The notes under the pieces: generated by a model | Database searches by the model: none | What the model was told of the DNA's origin: nothing | What the model saw: the letters and a program-made list of their open reading frames with translations, nothing else | Translations under genes and position numbers: made by a program | Origin: Maridesulfovibrio zosterae DSM 11974 | GTDB taxonomy: Bacteria > Desulfobacterota > Desulfovibrionia > Desulfovibrionales > Desulfovibrionaceae | DNA length: 64,000 nucleotides | Reading direction: 5' to 3' | Assembly (NCBI RefSeq): GCF_000425265.1 | Contig: NZ_AUDC01000010.1 | Location: 558,001 to 622,000, forward strand | Shown: positions 35,431 to 44,464 of the stretch, in pieces | Numbering within the stretch: the first letter of the stretch is position 1 | Layout: the number at the start of each line of letters is the position of its first letter

Positions 35431-38400
35431 ATGTTTAAAAATATACACAGCAAATGGAATTTGTTAAATAAATGGAGTAAAATCAGCGTTGTCATTGGGA
35501 TTTTACTTGTTTTTTATACATTAATAGGTTTTTTCCTGATTCCGTTTACAGCCAGAAAGATAGCGTTATCCAAATTGCCTGAACTTTTGAACCGTCCGGT
35601 CAGTATTAATAGTCTTGATTTCAATCCTTACACTTTGCATATTGAAATTGACGGTTTTAAGATAGGTAAGCGTGAAGGGGATGGTAATCTCTTTTCGTTT
35701 AAAAGCTTTGATCTTAATTTTGATTCTTTTTCATTGTTCAGACTTTCGGCTATTTTTGACCAGATTAAGATTGTTGACCCGCAGGTAGATATTTCTATTT
35801 TCAGGGGCGGAAGCAGTATATCTGATTTGATTCCTATAGATTCTGCAAATGATGAGCCTGTAGTGCAGGAAAAAGAATCTAAGAAAATTTTTCCGTTTAT
35901 TCTACACAATCTTGTGATTACTAACGGAACATGCAAAGTCTATGATAAAGTGCGTGACCTGCATCATGTGATTTCCGACCTTAATCTGTCTGTCCCGTTT
36001 ACTTCTTCTCTCCTTAGAGACAACGAAAAACAAGTTCAGCCTTCTTTGAATATGGTTATAAACGGTACTCCATTTGTACTTAACGGTCACTCATTGCCAT
36101 TTAAATCATCTTTGAAGACCGAGTTTCTTTTTTCGCTGAAAGATGCACCTATTGGTGAGTACTGGCCCTATCTTCCTATTTATGAGACCACTTCGCTTAA
36201 AAGCGGATTTTTAAATACAAATTTGAGTCTTGCATTTGAACGCAGTGAGATTTTGTTACCTCATGTTGTCATTAGTGGGAATGCAAATATAAAGGATTTC
36301 GATCTAACAGCTAAAGACGGTCCTAGCTTGCTTAAATTCAAAGAGTTGGATGTTAATCTCGATGAGATTGGTATTTTACGTAGAATTATTAAAATAGGTT
36401 CTATAAAGCTGACTGATCCGTATTTAAAAGTAGGTTTAAAGAAAGACGGCAGTCCTGATCTTCTTGATTATCTGTCCCCCTCAATAGAGGCAGGTGAAAA
36501 GTCAAAAGAAAATGAACAAGATACAGGCCCTGCTTTGGCCGCATTGGTCCGCGAATTTAAACTTGAAAATGGTCAGGTGGATTTTACTGATAATGCGTTC
36601 AGTCATGGTTTCCATAAATTAATTGGTCCAATAACAGTTAATGTGGGAAATATAAGTACTGATGAAAATTCCATGGGTAATTATGCTTTTTCTATAGGTT
36701 CCAATGCAACTGAAACCATCAGCAGTAATGGGCATATAGGAATTATGCCGTTGTCCGTGAATGGGAGTATGGCCGTAACCGACCTCGATATTCCTGATTA
36801 TCATATTTATCTTGATGATCCACTCCCTCTTGATATTGCTTCAGGTAAAATAACAGTAGGCAGCGATTTTGTATTTGCGGCAAAAACAGACACTGTTCGT
36901 CTCAATAATATCCATGTTGATGTAAATAATATTGAACTGCAGCCTAAAGGCGGAGGCAAATCTCTTATTGATCTGGACGGGTTTGCAATGACTAACGGGA
37001 CTGTTGACGTTAAAGATAAATCAATTTTTATTGATTCTATCAACCTCAATAAGGCTCTGATCAAGCTCATGCGTAATAGTAAGGGAATTGATATTCTCCA
37101 GCAAATAGAAAAGCATCAGAAGAAAATGGCTTCAAAGCAAAGTAAAGATGAGGTTGAAATAAAGGAAGAGAAAGTTGAAGAGAGTGTAAAAGAAGCAGCT
37201 TCCGAACTTCAAGAAAAACAATGGCAGGTTGTTCTTAACAGGTTTAAGCTGACTGATTCTGCTGTAGAATTAACTGACAAAGCTGCCACCAAGACAACCA
37301 AGACAGTTGTCAGTGATATTAAAATAGGTGTGAATGGACTGACTTATCCTGAGCAAAAACAAATGGAACTTTCTCTTGGGGCAAAAATAAACGGCCGTGG
37401 GTTTCTGGATATTAAAGGGCAGGCCGGAGCGCAGAGTTTGAGCGGGGCAGGGAGCATCAGTCTTCGCAAATTCAGGCTGCGTGATTTTAATGGTTACCTG
37501 CCACCGGAAATGCAGCTTAATATTGCTCGTGGGCATATTGATGTGAATGGTAACTGGAATTTTTCAGCAGCTAATGATCCCGTGGCCTCATACACCGGTA
37601 AGGTCCAACTTAAGGATCTTCTGGTTCGCGATTCAAAGGGAAACAGTAAATTCTTGCATTTGAACGAATTTTCTGCGCAAGGCATTAATCTGGTGTCTGC
37701 TCCGTTTATGGTCAAAGTTGAGTCTGTGGGGGTTGTTGAGCCTGAAGTTCACCTTGCAAGGGAAGCTGACGGTACATTTAATATTGCCCGCATGCTAACA
37801 GGTAAAAAAGCTGTACCTGTAAATGCTACTCTAGTTCAACAGCAGGCTGAAAAAGCTGCATCTAAAGCCAAGATTGATACCTCTGCATCTAAGAAGACTG
37901 TGGCAGCAGAAGCAGAGGGTTCAAAACCAGTCGATAAGTCAGCCAATAATATTTATGTCAGCAAAATGTTCATGAGTAACGGTACAGTTCTTTTTAAAGA
38001 TCATACTGTTTCTCCTGCCTTTGAACTGGATATTACTAAAATGTATTCTGCTGTACGTGGCTTGGAGCTGCCCCGTGGTGACCGGACTGACCTTTCATTT
38101 AATGCAACTTTCGACGGGCAGGCTCCGCTTGTGGTAGAAGGCTTTTTGCAACCCACAGATGATGGTGCAAATACCGATTTGACTCTCTCTCTTGCCAATT
38201 TGGATATGACCCAGCTTTCCCCCTATACCAAGAAGTTCATTGCCTATCCGGTAAGTACAGGTATGCTCAGTTCTGATGTTGCGGTTAAGTTACGTAGTAA
38301 ATATCTTGCCGTTGAAAATGTTTTTGACATTTACCAGTTTGAAGTCGGTGACAAAGTAGACAATCCGGATGCTCCCAATATTCCTATTGGGCTGGGACTG

Positions 38401-39120
38401 GCTTTACTTAGAGACAGCAGTGGGAATATACGCCTTGATATTCCGGTTGAAGGAGATCTTTCTGATCCCCAGTTCAAGCTTGGGCGTGTAATTGGGATGG
38501 CGATTGTAAACTTGCTTGTAAAGGCTGTGACCTCACCATTTGCACTTATAGGATCACTTGTCGGCGGTGGTGAAGATATGGATGTATTGATCTTTGATTC
38601 AGGAGTAGCTGGACCGAAAGAGAGTGAGCTTTCCAAAATTGAGTCTGTTGCAAAAGCAATGAAGGATCGGCCCGGGCTTAAACTTCAGATCAGCGGTTTT
38701 ACTTCGCCAGACGATATTCCCACAATGGAGAAGGCTGAGTTCAACCGCCAGATTGCCATGCCTAAGTTTCTTGAACTTGAGGGAGATGAAAATGCACCCG
38801 CTTCGGTTAAGGATGTAGTACTAAGTTCAGAAGAGTATCCTGAGTATCTTGAAATTGCATACAAAGAGGCTCCATTTGATAAGCCTAAGAATTTTCTTGG
38901 ATTTGTGGAAACTCTGCCCATACCTGATATGGAGAAGGCGTTGCGTGACCATATCAAGATTACAGATACTCAGCTTTCCGAATTAGCTCGTATGCGGGAA
39001 GAGTCTGTGCGTAAGTTGCTTACAGGCAAGTTCGGTGTGGAGCCTGAGCGAGTATTTCTCAAGAGGCTTAGTGCTACTGGAAAGGGTAGTGGACCCAGGG
39101 TTGAGCTTGGGTTGCAGTAG
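35431..39120 (+). CDS. Giant DUF748 / AsmA-like envelope protein
   Basis: A 1229-residue protein anchored by one N-terminal membrane segment (about 20-40) followed by ARKIALSKLPELLNRPVSINSLDFNPYTLHIEIDGF, the opening typical of DUF748 proteins. Repeating beta-rich modules (SNGTVLFKDHTVSP, ENGQVDFTDNAFS, LTDSAVELTDKA) fill most of the chain, in keeping with the AsmA-like, lipid-groove proteins that bridge inner and outer membranes. Lysine- and alanine-rich linkers lie near 565-590 and 808-835. The C-terminus (about 1050-1229) has an OmpA-like region (ESVAKAMKDRPGLKLQISGF). Lipid transport or envelope stability is the likely job, by family only. SD GGGGAG is strong. Confidence 0.85.
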   Translation: MFKNIHSKWNLLNKWSKISVVIGILLVFYTLIGFFLIPFTARKIALSKLPELLNRPVSINSLDFNPYTLHIEIDGFKIGKREGDGNLFSFKSFDLNFDSFSLFRLSAIFDQIKIVDPQVDISIFRGGSSISDLIPIDSANDEPVVQEKESKKIFPFILHNLVITNGTCKVYDKVRDLHHVISDLNLSVPFTSSLLRDNEKQVQPSLNMVINGTPFVLNGHSLPFKSSLKTEFLFSLKDAPIGEYWPYLPIYETTSLKSGFLNTNLSLAFERSEILLPHVVISGNANIKDFDLTAKDGPSLLKFKELDVNLDEIGILRRIIKIGSIKLTDPYLKVGLKKDGSPDLLDYLSPSIEAGEKSKENEQDTGPALAALVREFKLENGQVDFTDNAFSHGFHKLIGPITVNVGNISTDENSMGNYAFSIGSNATETISSNGHIGIMPLSVNGSMAVTDLDIPDYHIYLDDPLPLDIASGKITVGSDFVFAAKTDTVRLNNIHVDVNNIELQPKGGGKSLIDLDGFAMTNGTVDVKDKSIFIDSINLNKALIKLMRNSKGIDILQQIEKHQKKMASKQSKDEVEIKEEKVEESVKEAASELQEKQWQVVLNRFKLTDSAVELTDKAATKTTKTVVSDIKIGVNGLTYPEQKQMELSLGAKINGRGFLDIKGQAGAQSLSGAGSISLRKFRLRDFNGYLPPEMQLNIARGHIDVNGNWNFSAANDPVASYTGKVQLKDLLVRDSKGNSKFLHLNEFSAQGINLVSAPFMVKVESVGVVEPEVHLAREADGTFNIARMLTGKKAVPVNATLVQQQAEKAASKAKIDTSASKKTVAAEAEGSKPVDKSANNIYVSKMFMSNGTVLFKDHTVSPAFELDITKMYSAVRGLELPRGDRTDLSFNATFDGQAPLVVEGFLQPTDDGANTDLTLSLANLDMTQLSPYTKKFIAYPVSTGMLSSDVAVKLRSKYLAVENVFDIYQFEVGDKVDNPDAPNIPIGLGLALLRDSSGNIRLDIPVEGDLSDPQFKLGRVIGMAIVNLLVKAVTSPFALIGSLVGGGEDMDVLIFDSGVAGPKESELSKIESVAKAMKDRPGLKLQISGFTSPDDIPTMEKAEFNRQIAMPKFLELEGDENAPASVKDVVLSSEEYPEYLEIAYKEAPFDKPKNFLGFVETLPIPDMEKALRDHIKITDTQLSELARMREESVRKLLTGKFGVEPERVFLKRLSATGKGSGPRVELGLQ

Positions 39121-39214
39121 ATAGAAGTCTTCAGGTGCAGAAGCCATAAATATATCTGTACACAGTGATTTTGTTTGTGGTGTTTAGATTACAATCTAAC
39201 TTTGAGAGGTTAAC

Positions 39215-39430
39215 ATGAGCTGGATTAAAAAATTGGTTTATGTGCTTTGTCTGGTTGCATTTTTGTCTGTTTCTGCTGGCTGTGAGGATCAGGGAACTGG
39301 AGAAAAGTTAGGAAAAAAGTTTGATGAAGCCGTAGATCAGGCCAAAGATAAGATGGATGGTATGAGTGATAAAGCTAAAGAAACTTATGAAGATATGAAG
39401 GATAAGGCGAAAGAGGTTATGGACAAATAA
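39215..39430 (+). CDS. Small amphipathic lipoprotein
   Basis: A 71-residue protein with a lipoprotein signal peptide (lipobox VSAGC, about residue 23) and a mature part made almost only of charged amphipathic helix repeats (DEAVDQAKDKMDGMSDKAKETYEDMKDKAKEVMDK, period about 11). It is probably attached to a membrane as a helical rod. It lies 94 bases after the DUF748 gene and may be co-transcribed. SD GAGAGG precedes the ATG. Function unknown. Confidence 0.82.
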   Translation: MSWIKKLVYVLCLVAFLSVSAGCEDQGTGEKLGKKFDEAVDQAKDKMDGMSDKAKETYEDMKDKAKEVMDK

Positions 39431-39468
39431 TGAACTCATTCACTTCTATTAATAGTCTGTATATTAGG

Positions 39469-39498
39469 GAAGGCCGTCAATTGTGACGGCCTTCTTTG
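39469..39498. terminator. Terminator between convergent genes
   Basis: GAAGGCCGTCA pairs with TGACGGCCTTC around a short loop and is followed by a T-rich run on the plus strand. It can serve the small lipoprotein gene; the opposite strand has a weaker tail. Confidence 0.85.
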
Positions 39499-39501
39499 TT
39501 A

Positions 39502-40104
39502 TTAAACTTCTGCTGTATATGGCGGAGCAGGGTCATATTGAAGTATTTTTCTAACCATTCGCGAGTGATCGGGGGCATGGATTTGTCCTATCAGCCATAA
39601 CGCCATGTCCATACCGGCTGAGACTCCTTGTGAAGTGATAATTTTACCATCTCGCACATACCGCATCTCCGGCATTTCCTTGATTTCAGCATCTTTAATT
39701 AAAGCATCCATAAGTAACCAGTGTGTTGTTGCTTTGCGTCCTTTAAGCAGACCTGCCTTTTGCAGAATAAGTGTTCCTGTACATACCGCAGTCATGTAGT
39801 CTACTTTGTCGTACTGTGCTTTGACCCAGTCAATGGTCTGTTCGCTTCCAAGAGCATATTCATCTACTTCGGCTGTGCCTGGCAAAAGCAAAACATCAAG
39901 ATCTGGCGCAGTGTCAAAACTGTAATCCGGGATTATATTCAACCCACCTATACCCCGCACAGGATTTGTGGACTGACTTATGGTGACAACTCTTCCTTCG
40001 CCAATTATATTATTGGAGGCCGCGAAAACTTGCTGTGGTGCTACGAAGTCTAGTTCAGCAACCTGTTCATAGATTAATATTCCGTATGTGAGATTATTTT
40101 TCAT
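39502..40104 (-). CDS. DJ-1/PfpI family protein
   Basis: A 200-residue single-domain protein with the nucleophile elbow AVCTGTLILQKAGLL (Cys108) and the following RKATTHW motif, as in isonitrile-hydratase-like and GlxA-like members. The acidic partner residue is visible early (AELDFVAPQQVF). The start overlaps the end of the upstream GlxA-type regulator gene by 11 bases, so the two are translated together. Because its sequence resembles the N-terminal domain of that regulator, it may act on or compete for the same ligand. Substrate unknown. Confidence 0.88.
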   Translation of the reverse strand: MKNNLTYGILIYEQVAELDFVAPQQVFAASNNIIGEGRVVTISQSTNPVRGIGGLNIIPDYSFDTAPDLDVLLLPGTAEVDEYALGSEQTIDWVKAQYDKVDYMTAVCTGTLILQKAGLLKGRKATTHWLLMDALIKDAEIKEMPEMRYVRDGKIITSQGVSAGMDMALWLIGQIHAPDHSRMVRKILQYDPAPPYTAEV

Positions 40105-41077
40105 GGAGTTCTCCTTTTATAAAATGAGCCCTGTATTGGGCCGGGCTTATGCCGAGCCTTCGCTGGAATGCCCTGCGTAACCGTTCTTCACGGCCAAAGC
40201 CGGATTCCTGAGCCACAATATCAAATGATTTCATGCCGGACTCGATCATTTCGCGCGCTCGATCTATCCGTAACTGTTCAACAAATCGGCCGGGTTTTTC
40301 ACCTGTTTCCGCCGGAAAAATTCGTGCAAAAGTTCGTGGACTCATATTTGCCTGTTCAGCTAATCGTTCTACAGTAAGATTTTCAGACAGGTTTTCTTCC
40401 ATCCAGACTATAAGTTCGCTAAATAGTGAACATGTCTGTGCCTGTATGGCTAAAGGTGAACTGAACTGACTTTGATGTCCGGGGCGTCTTCGATACAGCA
40501 GTAATATACGGGCAATTTCAATCGCCAGTTGTGGGCCGTAATCTTCTTCAACAATTGTCAGAGCCAGATCTATGCCTGCAGTTACTCCGCCGCTTGTGGA
40601 TATATTGCCGTCTTGTACGTAGAGGGCATCTGGATTTACTTTTATAGAAGGGTACAATTTTGCTAACCGGCCCGTAAGCATCCAGTGAGTGGTGGCCTGC
40701 TTTCCATCAAGAAATCCGCATGCAGCAAGAATAAATGCACCGCTGCATACGGAGACGATACTCTCAGCTTGTTCAGCCGCTGCTTGCACTGCGTGTATTA
40801 TTGCGGGGTCGGTTGATATGGATTCAGTCTTTGGGCCACCCGGTATTAGAAGAATGTCAGGATTAGTTGTCTCTATGTTTTCATCCGCATAAAGCGTAAG
40901 GCCGGATGAAGTTCTAACAGGACCTGCAACCATAGATGCAAAGCAGGGATTGTAGCCTTCGTCCTTTCGGTTGTTCCTGCTAAGCAGTTCTGTTGCTGTT
41001 GAGAATACTTCTAAAGGTCCGGTAATATCTAATGCGACAACATCAGGGTAGAGAAAAAAAACAATGTGTTTCTTCAT
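40094..41077 (-). CDS. GlxA-type transcriptional regulator (DJ-1 domain + AraC HTH)
   Basis: A 327-residue regulator. Residues about 1-190 form a DJ-1/PfpI domain with Cys111 in SVCSGAFILAACGFL and the ATTHW motif; about 225-322 form an AraC-type DNA-binding domain with two helix-turn-helix units (LTVERLAEQANMSPRTFARIF and SFDIVAQESGFGREERLRRAF). Family members control catabolic or stress genes. It probably controls its own operon with the downstream DJ-1 protein. The gene starts 222 bases from the transketolase terminator. Confidence 0.9.
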   Translation of the reverse strand: MKKHIVFFLYPDVVALDITGPLEVFSTATELLSRNNRKDEGYNPCFASMVAGPVRTSSGLTLYADENIETTNPDILLIPGGPKTESISTDPAIIHAVQAAAEQAESIVSVCSGAFILAACGFLDGKQATTHWMLTGRLAKLYPSIKVNPDALYVQDGNISTSGGVTAGIDLALTIVEEDYGPQLAIEIARILLLYRRRPGHQSQFSSPLAIQAQTCSLFSELIVWMEENLSENLTVERLAEQANMSPRTFARIFPAETGEKPGRFVEQLRIDRAREMIESGMKSFDIVAQESGFGREERLRRAFQRRLGISPAQYRAHFIKGELHEK

Positions 41078-41233
41078 GGGGTAAACTTAAAAGATAATAA
41101 CTTTGGCAGCAATGACAAAAAATATGCATTTTCTGCCAAAGTTAGTTATGATGATATCTTTATGAGTTATTTAAATAGTCTTTTATGCATATGATAATAG
41201 GTGGTTGCAGGATATATCCTATTAAATTGACAT

Positions 41234-41278
41234 AAAAAAAGGGTCCTCCGGAGCAATGTTCCGGAGGACCCTTTTTTT
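41234..41278 (-). terminator. Bidirectional terminator after transketolase
   Basis: A 19-bp perfect inverted repeat (AAAAAAAGGGTCCTCCGGA and its complement) around a seven-base loop. T-runs occur on both strands, so it ends tkt and shields the GlxA-type gene region. Confidence 0.95.
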
Positions 41279-41299
41279 AATTATATTGATAGCGAGAGA

Positions 41300-43279
41300 C
41301 TAGAACTGTTTTTTCATGATCTCAGCGAAGTTTGCGGCAGTGAATCCGTATCTTTCAGCAAGCTGGGCTGCAGGTGCGGATGCGCCAAAATGGTTGATAC
41401 CGAGGACTTCACCATCGAGTCCAACATATTTGTACCAGATTTCCGGGCGGCCAGCTTCAGCTGCAACACGTGTTCTCACTTTAGGATCGAGAACAGAATC
41501 TTTATAATCCTGATCCTGCTCTTCGAAAAGTTCCATGGAAGGCATGGAAACTACACGGATCTTTTTATCTTTGATCATGGAAGCAGCCTCTATGGCCATT
41601 GATACTTCTGAGCCTGCTGCGATGGCGATCATATCAGGAGTGCCTTCGCAGTCCTTGATGATATAGCCTCCGCGTTTTACTCCTTCCTCAAGCTGCGGGA
41701 ATTCATCTTTGTTGAGTACAGGAAGTCCCTGACGGGTGAGCATAAGGGATGAAGGACGCTTGTCCTGTGTCATAGCGATCTCAAGACATGCAGCGGTTTC
41801 ACGCGCATCGGCAGGTCTTAAAATAAGCATGTTCGGGATGAGGCGCAGTGAGGCTACATGCTCAATAGGCTGATGGGTAGGACCGTCTTCACCCACATAG
41901 AAAGAGTCATGAGTGTAAATGTAAATTACAGGCAGATGCTGCAAAGCAGACATGCGCATACCGTTTCTGCAGTAGTCAGAGAAAGTCAGGAAAGTTGCAC
42001 CGAATGGGATAACGCCGCCGTGCAGGGCCATGCCGTTAAGGATAACGGACATTGGAAATTCACGAACTCCAAAAGCAAGGTTACGTGCGGTGTATCCATC
42101 AGTTGCAAAGTCACCAACCTTTTTACGGAAGTTCGCAGTCTGGTTAGATGGATCGAGGTCCGCAGAGCCTCCAACTAGGGTCGGCAGGGAGTCTGTGATT
42201 GCATCAAGACATGCTCCCCATGCTTTTCTGGTTGCTATGGACTGACCAGCTTCAAATTCTGGCAGAGACAGTTTAATTTCGCTGCGCGGAGTATTGGACT
42301 GTGCCCAGAAGGCTGCAATTTCTTTATCAGCTGCGAGAACTGCATCACTTTTTTCCTGCCATTTTGCAGCAAGAGCTTTAAGGTCTGGGAATCTGGACTG
42401 AAAATGTTCAACAACGTCTTCGGGAACGTAGAAAGTTTCTTTTTCAGGAAGACCGAAACCTTTTTTGGTAGCTTCTATTTCTTCAACGGAAAGAGGCGAA
42501 CCGTGTGTAGAATGGCTTCCTTCGCAGGTTGCTGCACCTTTAGCCATCACAGTTTTACCTATGATTATAGTCGGGCGTTTTGTTTCAGCCTGACCTGCTT
42601 TAATTGCTTCGCGAATCGCATCATGATCATGACCGTCAATTTCCAGTACATGCCAGCACATACCTTCAAAAACTTTTTTGAAGTCAGTGCAGTCACATTT
42701 GCTTGTAGGTCCAGCGAGCTGGATGTCATTACTGTCATAGAATACAACGAGTTTTCCAAGGCCCCAGAGTCCGGCGAGAGAAGCTGCGCCGAGGGAGACT
42801 GGTTCCTGAAAATCACCGTCAGAGGAAAGAACATAGGTGTAGTGGTCGACAACATCATTATTGGTATTGGCATTGAGGAACGCCTCAGCTGTTGCCATAC
42901 CAACACCTACGCAGAAACCCTGTCCAAGAGGACCGCTGGTTGCTTCGACACCGGGAGTCATATCATGTTCAGGGTGGCCTGGAGTGATGGAATCAAGCTG
43001 ACGGAACTGCTTGAGGTCTTCAATGGAAAGAAATCCGCAAAGATGCAGGATGGAGTAGAGCAATGGAGATTCGTGGCCTGCAGCCATTACGAAACGGTCC
43101 CGGTCAGACCACTCTGGATTGCTGGGATCAAATTTCAAAAAATCTTTATAAAGAACATATGCGAAATCCGCTGAAGACATAGACCCACCGGGATGTCCGG
43201 AGTTTGCCTTGCGGATGGAATCCATTATTAACCCTTTGACAACGTTGACAGCTTTCTGGTCCAACTGGTTGTTACTCAT
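41300..43279 (-). CDS. tkt: Transketolase
   Basis: A 659-residue thiamine-diphosphate enzyme of the pentose phosphate pathway that moves two-carbon units between sugar phosphates. Visible: SGHPGGSMSSADFAYVL at the N-terminus, the ThDP motif GDGDFQEPVSLGAASLAGLWGLGKL with Asn in YDSNDIQ (about 154-188), the central TYTHDSFYVGEDGPTHQPIEH block, and the C-terminal domain. SD AAGGGGA seven bases before the ATG. The ribose-5-phosphate isomerase gene lies just upstream on the same strand; a terminator and a structured leader separate them. Confidence 0.97.
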   Translation of the reverse strand: MSNNQLDQKAVNVVKGLIMDSIRKANSGHPGGSMSSADFAYVLYKDFLKFDPSNPEWSDRDRFVMAAGHESPLLYSILHLCGFLSIEDLKQFRQLDSITPGHPEHDMTPGVEATSGPLGQGFCVGVGMATAEAFLNANTNNDVVDHYTYVLSSDGDFQEPVSLGAASLAGLWGLGKLVVFYDSNDIQLAGPTSKCDCTDFKKVFEGMCWHVLEIDGHDHDAIREAIKAGQAETKRPTIIIGKTVMAKGAATCEGSHSTHGSPLSVEEIEATKKGFGLPEKETFYVPEDVVEHFQSRFPDLKALAAKWQEKSDAVLAADKEIAAFWAQSNTPRSEIKLSLPEFEAGQSIATRKAWGACLDAITDSLPTLVGGSADLDPSNQTANFRKKVGDFATDGYTARNLAFGVREFPMSVILNGMALHGGVIPFGATFLTFSDYCRNGMRMSALQHLPVIYIYTHDSFYVGEDGPTHQPIEHVASLRLIPNMLILRPADARETAACLEIAMTQDKRPSSLMLTRQGLPVLNKDEFPQLEEGVKRGGYIIKDCEGTPDMIAIAAGSEVSMAIEAASMIKDKKIRVVSMPSMELFEEQDQDYKDSVLDPKVRTRVAAEAGRPEIWYKYVGLDGEVLGINHFGASAPAAQLAERYGFTAANFAEIMKKQF

Positions 43280-43311
43280 TTTGAGTTCCCCTTAAAAAAA
43301 GATATTATGTG

Positions 43312-43360
43312 CAGCATTTAAACTTGCGGGTAAATCCCACAGGCTTCCTGGTAAATGCTG
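43312..43360 (-). promoter_or_regulatory. Predicted folded leader upstream of tkt
   Basis: On the minus strand CAGCATTTA (43360-43352) pairs perfectly with TAAATGCTG (43320-43312). The enclosed bases can form two small hairpins, CAGG-AAG-CCTG and GTGGG-ATTTA-CCCGC, giving a compact three-way junction ending 33 bases before the tkt start codon. It does not match a riboswitch I know. It may control translation or simply protect the 5' end. Confidence 0.35.
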
Positions 43361-43374
43361 TCTTATGTTTATAT

Positions 43375-43409
43375 AAAAAAATCCCGCCTGCACTTCTGCC
43401 GACGGGATT
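43375..43409 (-). terminator. Intrinsic terminator of rpiB
   Basis: On the minus strand AATCCCG and CGGGATT flank a 16-base loop and run into seven T residues, a few bases after the rpiB stop. Confidence 0.85.
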
Positions 43410-43414
43410 ATGTA

Positions 43415-43846
43415 CTACAACTGATCAAATAGATTTATTCTGCGCAGGTGGCGATCACCTTCAAACTCTGAAGTCATGAATGCACGGATAATTTCTTCTG
43501 CCAGACCTTGGCCTATAACCCTTTCACCTAAACATAGAATGTTTGCATTATTGTGCGCACGGGCCATTTTAGCCATGTACTCATTAGTACACATTGCAGC
43601 ACGTACACCTTTATGCTTGTTGGCGGCCATGGACATGCCTAGTCCGGTTCCGCAGATTAGGATTCCGAGTTTTTCATCAGAAACCTGTTCCGCCACCTTT
43701 GCGGCATAAACGGGATAGTCGCAGCTTACAGCGGCTTCAGGACCAGCGTCTTCAACTTCGTAGCCCATGTCTTTGAGCAGTTTAATGGCGAATTCCTTGA
43801 GGGCAAAACCCCCGTGGTCCGAACCGATTATGACTTTACCGGCCAT
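43415..43846 (-). CDS. rpiB: Ribose-5-phosphate isomerase B
   Basis: A 143-residue RpiB/LacAB-family isomerase interconverting ribose- and ribulose-5-phosphate. Family motifs are intact: GSDHGGFALKEF at the N-terminus, catalytic Cys65 in ICGTGLGMSMAANK, and ARAHNNANILCLGERVIG. It is followed by a terminator and then by transketolase, so the two pentose-phosphate genes are neighbours but probably separately transcribed or attenuated. The ATG has GGAG-type SD sequence upstream. Confidence 0.95.
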   Translation of the reverse strand: MAGKVIIGSDHGGFALKEFAIKLLKDMGYEVEDAGPEAAVSCDYPVYAAKVAEQVSDEKLGILICGTGLGMSMAANKHKGVRAAMCTNEYMAKMARAHNNANILCLGERVIGQGLAEEIIRAFMTSEFEGDRHLRRINLFDQL

Positions 43847-44008
43847 CTCCTAGTCTCCTGCGCAGGATGCCCAAACGTGAACAGGCACAGCAATAAACCT
43901 GCTCTTTGGAAATTCTTTCCATTGAGCCTTTGTTCTAAAGCTGTGCTCCGAGTGTCTGTTAAACACCCTGTACTTTTAGGTTTTGTTAATGGTCTAACCT
44001 GAATTAAG

Positions 44009-44093
44009 TGGTGGTGGGGGGAGGATTCGAACCTCCGAAGGCGTTGCCGACAGATTTACAGTCTGTTCCCTTTGGCCACTCGGGAACCCCACC
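44009..44093 (-). tRNA. tRNA-Tyr (anticodon GTA)
   Basis: The minus strand gives an 85-nt class II tRNA: acceptor GGTGGGG / CCCCACC, D-arm with GAGTGGCCAAAGGGA, anticodon stem CAGA-CTGTAAA-TCTG with GTA at 44059-44057, long variable arm, T-arm GGAGG-TTCGAAT-CCTCC, discriminator A and an encoded CCA. It lies 20 bases after the coiled-coil gene on the same strand. Confidence 0.97.
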
Positions 44094-44113
44094 ACTATAT
44101 TTAAATACTCAGA

Positions 44114-44437
44114 TTAGAGATCCATTTTACGTTCATTGTCGCGATGTTTTACATCACGCTTTGCCGCTTGCTCTTTTTTAAGCTTGCTGATCTCATCTTT
44201 AAAAAAATCGATCTGCTTTTTGCATAACTCAATATCACCCTTTGCGTCACCGCAACTGAGCTTTCCGAGAAGTGCGTATTCTCTTTCGAGACGTTTATCA
44301 AGCTGACAAATCTCAAAGTTTCCCAACAAACGACTGAAGACTCCTCTCATCTCTTGTAGCCATACGTCAAGACCTATTTTAAAAATATCAACAATTCCCT
44401 TGTCTTCTTTTGGTTGAGTCATGCCTTGTTCGCTCAT
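44114..44437 (-). CDS. Small coiled-coil protein of unknown function
   Basis: A 107-residue charged protein, largely helical. About 55-95 (LEREYALLGKLS...KKQIDFFKDEISKLKKEQ) has heptad-like spacing of hydrophobic residues, so a coiled coil is likely. Two cysteines fall in LSCGDAKGDIELC. No membrane segment. A textbook SD (GGAGG six bases before the ATG) supports it as a real gene. It is the last protein gene of the rpoH operon, before tRNA-Tyr. I do not recognise the family. Confidence 0.75.
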   Translation of the reverse strand: MSEQGMTQPKEDKGIVDIFKIGLDVWLQEMRGVFSRLLGNFEICQLDKRLEREYALLGKLSCGDAKGDIELCKKQIDFFKDEISKLKKEQAAKRDVKHRDNERKMDL

Positions 44438-44464
44438 TTATAACCTCCAAACAGGTGCCAGTTA

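Noticed and set aside
42404-43174. Long open frame (256 codons) on the plus strand inside tkt
   Set aside because: It lies wholly antisense to a highly conserved transketolase and encodes a Cys/Phe-rich sequence without a recognisable fold; it is a codon-usage shadow.
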